From Myxococcales bacterium (GTDB taxonomy: Bacteria; Myxococcota; Polyangia; Polyangiales; Polyangiaceae): 19,004 bases of DNA. The notes under the pieces are model-generated. The model was not told the DNA's origin and searched no databases. It was given only the letters and a program-made list of their open reading frames with translations. The stretch spans positions 1 to 19,004 of the forward strand of contig JAGQIY010000054.1 of the NCBI GenBank assembly GCA_020430865.1. Reading direction: 5' to 3'. Position numbers and translations under genes: made by a program. This document shows, in pieces, positions 14,673 through 19,004 of this stretch (positions are counted from its first letter, which is position 1; the number at the start of each line of letters is the position of its first letter).

Positions 14673-15371
14673 ATGACAAGCGAGAAGTATCCAGGCCTAG
14701 AGGCGCTCGCCAAGGCGACTGTCCCTACCCGTTTCGGCGTGTTCGACTTCCATGTCTTTCACTGGCATGGCCCGAAGCCGCATCCTGCGCTGAGCGATGA
14801 GCACCTCGCGCTCGTGGTTGGCGACGTCCGCGGCAAGCGTGACGTTCCTCTGCGCATTCACTCCGAGTGCCTGACCAGTGAGGTCTTCGGCTCACTCAAA
14901 TGCGACTGTCGTGAGCAGCTCGAAGGCGCGCAGCGCTACGTCGCGAGCACGGGTGAAGGCGTGGTGCTCTACCTGCGCCAGGAGGGTCGTGGCATCGGCC
15001 TGGCCAACAAGATCAAGGCGTACGCCCTGCAAGCCGAGGGCGCCGACACCATCGAAGCCAACCAGCTGTTGCATCTACCCGTCGACGCTCGGACCTATGA
15101 CGTCGCGGCGGCCATGATCCAGCACCTCGGCATCGAGTCGATCCAGCTCATCACGAACAACCCGGAGAAGGTCGCAGGACTGCAAGACCTCGGCGTGGAC
15201 GTCACCAATCGCATCCCGATGGTCGTCCAGCCGAATCCCTTCTCCGAGGGCTACCTGGACGTGAAGCGTCGCCGCATGGCGCACTACCTGCCAAAGTACC
15301 CAGGCGCCTCGCGCACCGTGAGCGAGTTCGACAGCCTGTTCATGGCAGCCGAAGACGCCAGCGCGGAGTAG
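14673..15371 (+). CDS. ribA: GTP cyclohydrolase II (riboflavin synthesis)
   Basis: 232 residues from ATG 14673. The enzyme opens the imidazole ring of GTP to give 2,5-diamino-6-ribosylamino-4(3H)-pyrimidinone 5'-phosphate, the first committed step of riboflavin synthesis. The zinc-site cysteines are visible in SECLTSEVFGSLKCDC, followed by YLRQEGRGIGLANKIKAYAL (GTP site, including the catalytic Arg region), DTIEANQLL and the substrate-binding LITNNPEKVAGL. The frame is open to 14574, but upstream residues do not resemble the family and ATG 14673 gives a sensible N-terminus. No fused RibB domain is present, so the dihydroxybutanone-phosphate synthase must be elsewhere. Its ribosome site is weak. 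ribF, also in flavin synthesis, lies about 3 kb away on the other strand and is not in this operon. Confidence 0.94.
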   Translation: MTSEKYPGLEALAKATVPTRFGVFDFHVFHWHGPKPHPALSDEHLALVVGDVRGKRDVPLRIHSECLTSEVFGSLKCDCREQLEGAQRYVASTGEGVVLYLRQEGRGIGLANKIKAYALQAEGADTIEANQLLHLPVDARTYDVAAAMIQHLGIESIQLITNNPEKVAGLQDLGVDVTNRIPMVVQPNPFSEGYLDVKRRRMAHYLPKYPGASRTVSEFDSLFMAAEDASAE

Positions 15372-15419
15372 TGTTCCTTCACGGAAACGGTCAGCGCTGC
15401 AGCGGCCAGGCCAGCGGGT

Positions 15420-15453
15420 TCGGGGGGTGAGAACCAGTGACTCGCCCCCCCGA
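15420..15453. terminator. Hairpin between convergent ribA and the DUF4230 gene
   Basis: TCGGGGGG (15420-15427) pairs perfectly with CCCCCCGA (15446-15453), then a one-base bulge, a T-G wobble and GAG/CTC extend the stem to 12 pairs around a nine-base loop. It sits in the 90-base gap where two genes end toward each other, so it probably serves both. There is no T-run after it on either strand, so it may act as a roadblock or 3'-end stabiliser rather than a classical Rho-independent terminator. Confidence 0.6.
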
Positions 15454-15461
15454 GCTGCGCC

Positions 15462-16184
15462 TCAAGGCGCGGCTTCGGCGAACTCGATCTCGATCTGCTC
15501 GTAGCCAAGTGACCTGAGCAGGCTCTCGAGGGTGCGCTGGGCGCCGCTCTGCGCCCGCTTCAGAATGCCTGCCTTCTTGGCAGCCTGCTCGAGGTCCTGC
15601 ACCGCTAGCCTGCGCGCCTGGCCTTCCAGGTCGAGCTTGCGCTTCGCCAGCAAGTCCGTGGTCCGGGAGTGCACGTACGTGTGCTCTTCGTCCAACGTCA
15701 CGTCGAAGACGCTGGCCGCGGGCAGCCTGAGCTTCACGCGCCGCGCTTCGCGATCGACCTCGACGTCCTCGGCCTTCAGACCCTTCAGATCGACGCCGGC
15801 GCTGACATCCGCGGCGGCGACCAGCAGGATCGCGTCCTCGGCCTTCAAGAGTCCGAACGCCGGTCGCTGCTCGTCCTTCAGCTCGACCACCCTTTCCATG
15901 TGAAAAGACACGGTCTCGAGGCGGGCCAGCTCGCGCACGCTCTCGAGGACTGGTGCCCCGACCCGGACCTCGACCACGCGCTCCTTCGGCTGCTCCGTCA
16001 GCGCGCGAGCGATGGCGAAACCACCGCCCAGCGCGCCCAGCAGCGCGATGAACAGCAGCAGGTAGAACATCGCCCGCGGCATCTCTCCCGTCGAGTCCGC
16101 GGGTTCCGCGCGCGGGTCGCCGTGCGGCCGAGCGCTCTCGCGCTCGGCCTGCCGGGACTCGTCCGCCGGGTTCGTGTCGCCCAC
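15462..16184 (-). CDS. DUF4230 membrane-anchored protein
   Basis: 240 residues from GTG 16184. A charged N-terminus of about 35 residues precedes one membrane helix (MFYLLLFIALLGALGGGFAI, 39-58), then a long soluble region matching DUF4230 by eye: an early LARLETVSFHMERVVEL (residues about 87-103), a hydrophobic strand AILLVAAADVSAGVDLKGLK (the pattern AGIDL in the family), DVEVDREARRVKLRLPAASV, then EEHTYVHSRTTDLLA and a C-terminal helix with AAKKAGILKRAQSGAQRTLE. The function of DUF4230 is not established. The start is uncertain: ATG 16082 or 16070 would remove most of the charged N-terminus and leave the helix intact. It follows the small lipoprotein gene by 47 bases and may be co-transcribed with it. 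Confidence 0.85.
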   Translation of the reverse strand: MGDTNPADESRQAERESARPHGDPRAEPADSTGEMPRAMFYLLLFIALLGALGGGFAIARALTEQPKERVVEVRVGAPVLESVRELARLETVSFHMERVVELKDEQRPAFGLLKAEDAILLVAAADVSAGVDLKGLKAEDVEVDREARRVKLRLPAASVFDVTLDEEHTYVHSRTTDLLAKRKLDLEGQARRLAVQDLEQAAKKAGILKRAQSGAQRTLESLLRSLGYEQIEIEFAEAAP

Positions 16185-16231
16185 TCCGTGGTTTTGGCCG
16201 GGCGGATTCGAGCCGTCAAGGCGAGGCAGAC

Positions 16232-16564
16232 TCAGTCCTCGTCGCGGATCTCTTCGGCGACGTCCTTGTCGACCTCGTCGACCTTCTTCTCGGCTTCGTC
16301 GGCCGCTTCCTTCATGTCCTGCTTGGTCTCCTTCAGGTCTTGCTTGGCGTCCTGCTTGGCCTCCTTCAGGTCCTCCTTGATGTCAGCCTTGGCCTTCTGG
16401 AGATCCTCCTGGGCCTCGTCAGTCTGCTTGTCGATCTGCTGCGCCTCCTCCTTCGTCTCGTCCTTCACGGCGGAAGCCGTGTCATCGCAGGCGAGGACGA
16501 CGAACGAACCGCAGCAGAGGGGGACGAGGATTCCGAGATTGATCAGTTGAGTCTTGATTGCCAT
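16232..16564 (-). CDS. Small lipoprotein of 11-residue amphipathic repeats
   Basis: 110 residues, ATG 16562-16564 with GGAGGA about 5 bases upstream. Signal peptide with lipobox VLAC (Cys26), so membrane-anchored by lipid. Asp at the position after the lipidated Cys (CDD) is the signal that keeps lipoproteins in the inner membrane in E. coli; whether it acts so here is unknown. From about 32 the protein is very rich in Lys, Glu, Asp and Ala, without aromatic residues, and is predicted to be a long helix. Residues 58-101 divide into four 11-residue units (AKADIKEDLKE, AKQDAKQDLKE, TKQDMKEAADE, AEKKVDEVDKD), the period seen in LEA and apolipoprotein-like helices. At DNA level, a 23-base piece recurs at 16317 and 16350, 33 bases apart, with one difference. 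No function can be assigned. Confidence 0.85.
   Translation of the reverse strand: MAIKTQLINLGILVPLCCGSFVVLACDDTASAVKDETKEEAQQIDKQTDEAQEDLQKAKADIKEDLKEAKQDAKQDLKETKQDMKEAADEAEKKVDEVDKDVAEEIRDED
16317..16372 (-). repeat. Tandem 33-base (11-codon) repeat in the small lipoprotein gene
   Basis: The 23-base blocks at 16317-16339 and 16350-16372 are the same except for one base and lie exactly 33 bases apart. They encode the QDLKETKQ and EDLKEAKQ portions of neighbouring 11-residue units, consistent with recent duplication within the gene. Confidence 0.8.
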
Positions 16565-16951
16565 TGCTTCCTCCGTGAGTCGACGCTGCGCGCTGGAGCG
16601 CCATCGGTTGACCCGGCAGTTGGTTCAAGGTCCGTGCCACGGAGAACGGCGCCCAGCGAGCGTCCTCGGGCGAGCCACGCCAGACACACTGGCTCCTGAT
16701 TAGGGGCGATGCGTCTCACTCCAGACCGCGCGGCCTCGGCACACCGCACACGGTCGCTGGGTCACTTTGGCGCGACCCAATTTGACTCACGGAAAATCTC
16801 TCGGGGCTCTTCGCCTCCCTCCAGAGCCCTCCGGTTGCGCTAGACTCGCAGCAAAGCTCCTCGATGTCCTGCCACAGCCGTCGCCGAACAGGCGAGCGCC
16901 GTGCGCCTCGGCATGCTCCTCGCAATGACTCGCCAGCGAAAGGAGCCCGAT
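16565..16951. other. Divergent gap between two lipoprotein genes
   Basis: 387 bases that should hold two divergent promoters, for the lipoprotein at 16564 (minus) and that at 16952 (plus). A TTGACT at 16778-16783 has no good -10 partner; a TAGACT (16841-16846) is a possible -10 for the plus gene. GGGCTCT (16804-16810) and AGAGCCC (16823-16829) form a perfect seven-base inverted repeat around a 12-base loop just upstream of that -10 and could be a protein site or hairpin. An ATG at 16901 continues into the 16952 gene frame, but ATG 16952 has the better ribosome site. Nothing RNA-gene-like was seen. Confidence 0.4.
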
Positions 16952-17314
16952 ATGCAGTTTAGGCAAGTCGGCGTTCTACTGGCGACGCTCGGAAGTGTGA
17001 CACTCCTCCCCGCGTGCGCTGGTAGTCAGCCACCCACGAACGACCTAACCCAAGCCAAGGCGACGATCCGTGCCGCCGAGGAAGTCGGCGCCGACGGAGC
17101 CCCTAGCGCGTCGGTGTACCTGAAGCTCGCCCGCGACGGTGCTAGCCGCGCGGAAAGGTTGATGGAGGACGACGAGAACGAAACCGCCCGCATGGTGCTG
17201 GCACGCGCCGAGATGGACGCCCAAGTCGCCCTGGAGCTGGCGCGCACCGCCAACGAACGCGGTGAGGCGCAAGAGGCCTGGAAGAAGGTCGAAGAGCTGA
17301 AGGAGGACAACTGA
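16952..17314 (+). CDS. DUF4398-like lipoprotein
   Basis: 120 residues from ATG 16952, chosen because AAGGAG (16940-16945) precedes it at proper spacing and it gives a clean signal peptide (VGVLLATLGSVTLL) ending in a lipobox LPAC (Cys22). The frame is open further up to 16901 but without a ribosome site. The mature part is Ala/Glu/Arg-rich and helical: LTQAKATIRAAEEVGADGAP, then SVYLKLARDGASRAERLMED, then ARMVLARAEMDAQVALELAR. The first stretch and the A-P-S/ YLKLA spacing resemble DUF4398, a domain commonly found beside OmpA-type lipoproteins. The gene's TGA overlaps the ATG of the OmpA gene by one base (TGATG), so translation is probably coupled. Role: likely outer-membrane or periplasmic, unproven. 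Confidence 0.85.
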   Translation: MQFRQVGVLLATLGSVTLLPACAGSQPPTNDLTQAKATIRAAEEVGADGAPSASVYLKLARDGASRAERLMEDDENETARMVLARAEMDAQVALELARTANERGEAQEAWKKVEELKEDN

Positions 17315-18285
17315 TGGCCCATAGAACACTGGCGTTTACTGGTATCGCTGCGGCGTTGCTCGTCGCATGCGGGGCGACCGGCCCCTCCGAGCAGCTGGTG
17401 AAAGCGCGATCCGCGTACGACCACTCGGCGAACGGTGCCGCCGCGCGCTACGCACCAGCCCGCGTGCTCGACGCGAAGCAGGCCCTCGCTGAAGCGGAGA
17501 AGGCCGACGACAACTCCACCGAGGAGAAGCACCTGGCCTACATCGCCGAGCGCAAGGCCGCGCTCGCCGACGCCGAAGCCGAGCTGAAGATCCAGAAGGA
17601 GAGCGCTGCGGACGCGGACGCGGAGTATCAGCGCCTGCTCAAGCAGCAGCGGGCCGCCGCGAAGGCCGATCTCGACCGCACCCGAGAGGCGCTGCGAGAC
17701 ACAGTCGACGCCCTCGGCACGGTCCGTGAGGACCTGAAGAAGAAGGATGCCAAGGTCGGCGAACTCGAAGACAAGCGTGAGAAGCTCGAGGCGCGCAAGG
17801 CGGAGCTCGAGAAGACCCAGGCTGCCCTGGAGTCCGATTTGAGCGCGAGCGAAAGGGCCCGAAAGGAAGCAGAAGAACGCGCAGCTGCCGCCCTCGCCAG
17901 CCTGGACAAGCTCGCCAACGTCAAGGAAGAGGCGCGGGAGACGGTGATCACGCTCTCAGGCTCCGTGCTCTTCGAAACCGGCAAGAGCGCCCTGCTCCCG
18001 ATCGCGAAGGAGCGCCTGAACAAGGTCGCCAACGCACTGAAGGAGATGGACAGCAGCCGCAAGATCGTGATCGAGGGTCACACCGACTCCCGTGGAGCCG
18101 AGAAGATGAACTACAAGCTGTCGCTCGACCGGGCTGCGTCAGTTCGCCAGTACCTGGTCAGCCAGGGCGTCGATCCGCAGCAGGTGCAAGCGGAGGGCAA
18201 GGGCGAGACCTCGCCGATCGCCGACAACAGTACGCCCGAAGGTCGCGCGAATAATCGCCGCGTGGAAATTCACATCAGCAAGTAG
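17314..18285 (+). CDS. Coiled-coil lipoprotein with C-terminal OmpA (peptidoglycan-binding) domain
   Basis: 323 residues. The signal peptide ends in lipobox LVAC (Cys19). Next comes a DUF4398-like helical stretch (about 25-100; ARYAPARVLDAKQALAEAEK) and a long coiled coil (about 60-200) of Lys/Glu/Ala/Leu with LEDKREKLEARKAELEKTQA. From about 208 the OmpA domain begins (TLSGSVLFETGKSALLPIAK) and shows the family's peptidoglycan-binding residues: IEGHTDSRG (Asp of HTD), a YKLSLDRAASVRQYL block, EGKGETSPIADNSTPEGRAN and NNRRVEI (Arg). The layout fits a Pal-like tether joining the outer membrane to the wall through a long helical spacer. Coupled to the upstream gene by TGATG and followed 12 bases later by a third lipoprotein gene, so it lies in one operon. 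Confidence 0.93.
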   Translation: MAHRTLAFTGIAAALLVACGATGPSEQLVKARSAYDHSANGAAARYAPARVLDAKQALAEAEKADDNSTEEKHLAYIAERKAALADAEAELKIQKESAADADAEYQRLLKQQRAAAKADLDRTREALRDTVDALGTVREDLKKKDAKVGELEDKREKLEARKAELEKTQAALESDLSASERARKEAEERAAAALASLDKLANVKEEARETVITLSGSVLFETGKSALLPIAKERLNKVANALKEMDSSRKIVIEGHTDSRGAEKMNYKLSLDRAASVRQYLVSQGVDPQQVQAEGKGETSPIADNSTPEGRANNRRVEIHISK

Positions 18286-18297
18286 CAGGAGGAAGTC

Positions 18298-18546
18298 TTG
18301 AAGTACCGAACCGCAAAGCTAACCACGCTCGCCATGTTCAGCGCCCTGGCCTTCAACATGGGGTGCTCGAGCGACCAGAAGCACGTCGACGAGCCGAGCG
18401 AGGGTCCCATGGAGAACGCCGGCGAGACCGTCGACGATGCTGCCGAGGACGTGGAACAGGGCGCAGAGGACGCGGTGGACGCCACCGGTGATGCAGTGGA
18501 GAGCGCTGGCGACTCGGTCGGCGAAGCGACCGAAGACGAAGATTAG
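18298..18546 (+). CDS. Small acidic lipoprotein
   Basis: 82 residues from TTG 18298, with AGGAGG (18287-18292) at five-base spacing, which fixes the start. The signal peptide ends in NMGC (Cys23) followed by SSD. The mature part is a short Asp/Glu/Ala/Gly-rich stretch in repeats of about 10-11 residues ([20 protein letters not shown], then [20 protein letters not shown]), with no aromatic residue and strong negative charge. It resembles small repeat lipoproteins found beside OmpA genes, but I know no family for it. It is the third lipoprotein in the operon 16952-18546. The stop is followed by the 13-base inverted repeat at 18568. Confidence 0.82.
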   Translation: MKYRTAKLTTLAMFSALAFNMGCSSDQKHVDEPSEGPMENAGETVDDAAEDVEQGAEDAVDATGDAVESAGDSVGEATEDED

Positions 18547-18567
18547 CGGCGATCCGTCGCGTCTCTG

Positions 18568-18621
18568 ACTCGACCCCCGACGTGACGATCGCAGCAGGCG
18601 ATACGCGCTCGGGGGTCGAGT
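18568..18621 (+). terminator. 13-base inverted repeat after the lipoprotein operon
   Basis: ACTCGACCCCCGA (18568-18580) and TCGGGGGTCGAGT (18609-18621) are perfectly complementary, with 28 bases between them that include a small stem (ATCGC/GCGAT). The hairpin would be very stable. It lies 22 bases after the small lipoprotein stop. It has no T-run, so it may be a terminator of the operon, a 3' stabiliser, or an attenuator for the next gene, since the GGGGGTCG part can also pair with CGACCCCC (18671-18678) directly before the next start codon. Confidence 0.6.
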
Positions 18622-18678
18622 GCCGCTCCACCCGGGAGCATTGGGACGGCCGAGTGAGGCGCCGTCTCCCCGACCCCC

Positions 18679-19004
18679 ATGAGCTCCAACCCCAATCAAC
18701 CCGTGCCTCTCGAAGCCACTGGCGCCCGACGCCGAGACTCGAGTCGCATGGGTTTCGTCGTTCTGATGTTGGCGATGGCTGCACACGCGATGCTCGAGAC
18801 GGCACGCGACGCGCTGTTTCTGAGCAACCTCAGCGCTGAACGCCTTCCCATCGTCTACCTCGTCATGGGCGGCCTGGTGGTGGCGGCGTCCTACCTGCAC
18901 GAGCGCTGGTTCGCGCGACTCCCGCGACGGGCCATGCTGGTGAGCCTGCTGCTCATCGGCGCCGCCGGCAACGGCGCGCTCTGGTTGCTCGCGGCCGCGC
19001 CTCG
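18679..19004 (+). CDS. Multi-spanning membrane protein, ATP/ADP-translocase-like, N-terminal part (cut by window end)
   Basis: 108 codons plus two bases are visible. After a polar N-terminus of about 23 residues (MSSNPNQPVPLEATGARRRD...) come three membrane helices: GFVVLMLAMAAHAMLETA (25-42), LPIVYLVMGGLVVAASYL (56-73) and AMLVSLLLIGAAGNGALWLL (85-104). The block ETARDALFLSNLSAERLPIVYLVMG resembles the first two helices of bacterial relatives of the nucleotide transporter (NTT, ATP/ADP translocase) family, in which A/R-DALFL precedes LPxVYL. That is recognition by eye only. ATG 18679 is the probable start; it has no ribosome site (CCCCGACCCCC precedes it), and ATG 18748 is an alternative in the same frame. 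Function, such as uptake or sensing, cannot be given. Confidence 0.65.
   Translation, partial: MSSNPNQPVPLEATGARRRDSSRMGFVVLMLAMAAHAMLETARDALFLSNLSAERLPIVYLVMGGLVVAASYLHERWFARLPRRAMLVSLLLIGAAGNGALWLLAAAP

Noticed and set aside
16901..16951. Start of the DUF4398-like lipoprotein at ATG 16901
   Set aside because: It adds an Arg-rich stretch before the signal peptide, while ATG 16952 has AAGGAG at correct spacing.
1..19004. Search for CRISPR, transposons, phage genes and toxin-antitoxin pairs
   Set aside because: No spaced direct repeats, transposase, integrase, recombinase or toxin-like gene was recognised. The only clear tandem repeats are the operator-like array and the lipoprotein 11-mers.

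Overview
The window is a GC-rich (clearly above 60 % by eye), gene-dense stretch of a bacterial chromosome with strong G/C preference at third codon positions. Several things suggest a myxobacterium-like member of the Myxococcota, perhaps Polyangiales: large low-complexity Pro/Ala-rich proteins, many predicted lipoproteins, GTG/TTG starts, an arginine succinyltransferase, and the prfB-lysS-lol gene order. This assignment is inference; no rRNA or other taxonomic marker is present. I see no tRNA, rRNA, CRISPR array, insertion sequence, integrase or phage gene.

Layout. (1) 1-2318, + strand: the 3' end of astA (arginine catabolism), a gap of about 320 bases, and a Pro/Tyr/Ala-rich protein of unknown function. 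(2) 2413-12544, one long minus-strand run, read from right to left: a membrane acyl desaturase, ribF (FMN/FAD synthesis), a protein with a Rho-N-like start, a TPR-like hairpin and a DUF4912-like end, a c-type-cytochrome-like lipoprotein, a secreted protein of unknown function, prfB (release factor 2, with a programmed +1 frameshift), lysS, a LolC/E-type permease and lolD. The last four are tightly packed (ATGA overlap, 2-base gap, 25-base gap) and look like one operon joining translation to lipoprotein export. (3) 12545-15371, + strand: a TetR regulator divergent from the desaturase, holA (DNA polymerase III delta) and ribA (GTP cyclohydrolase II). The desaturase/TetR gap holds an array of 15-base repeats that looks like an operator cluster. 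(4) 15462-16564, minus strand: a DUF4230 membrane protein and a small lipoprotein built of 11-residue helical repeats. (5) 16952-18546, + strand: three consecutive lipoprotein genes (DUF4398-like, coiled-coil plus OmpA, and a small acidic one). After a long inverted repeat comes the 5' end of a multi-spanning membrane protein resembling the ATP/ADP-translocase family, cut by the window end.

How the parts relate. Most of the content is housekeeping (translation, replication, flavin synthesis) mixed with cell-envelope functions. The Lol transporter genes share the window with five predicted lipoproteins, and the desaturase/TetR pair is a plausible membrane-fluidity switch. The least explained signals are the operator array at 12569-12643, the stem-loop with a competing partner at the start codon (18568-18678), the three extra membrane segments on the Lol permease, and the Rho-N/TPR/DUF4912-like fusion. 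I did not find a clearly novel defence or mobile system.
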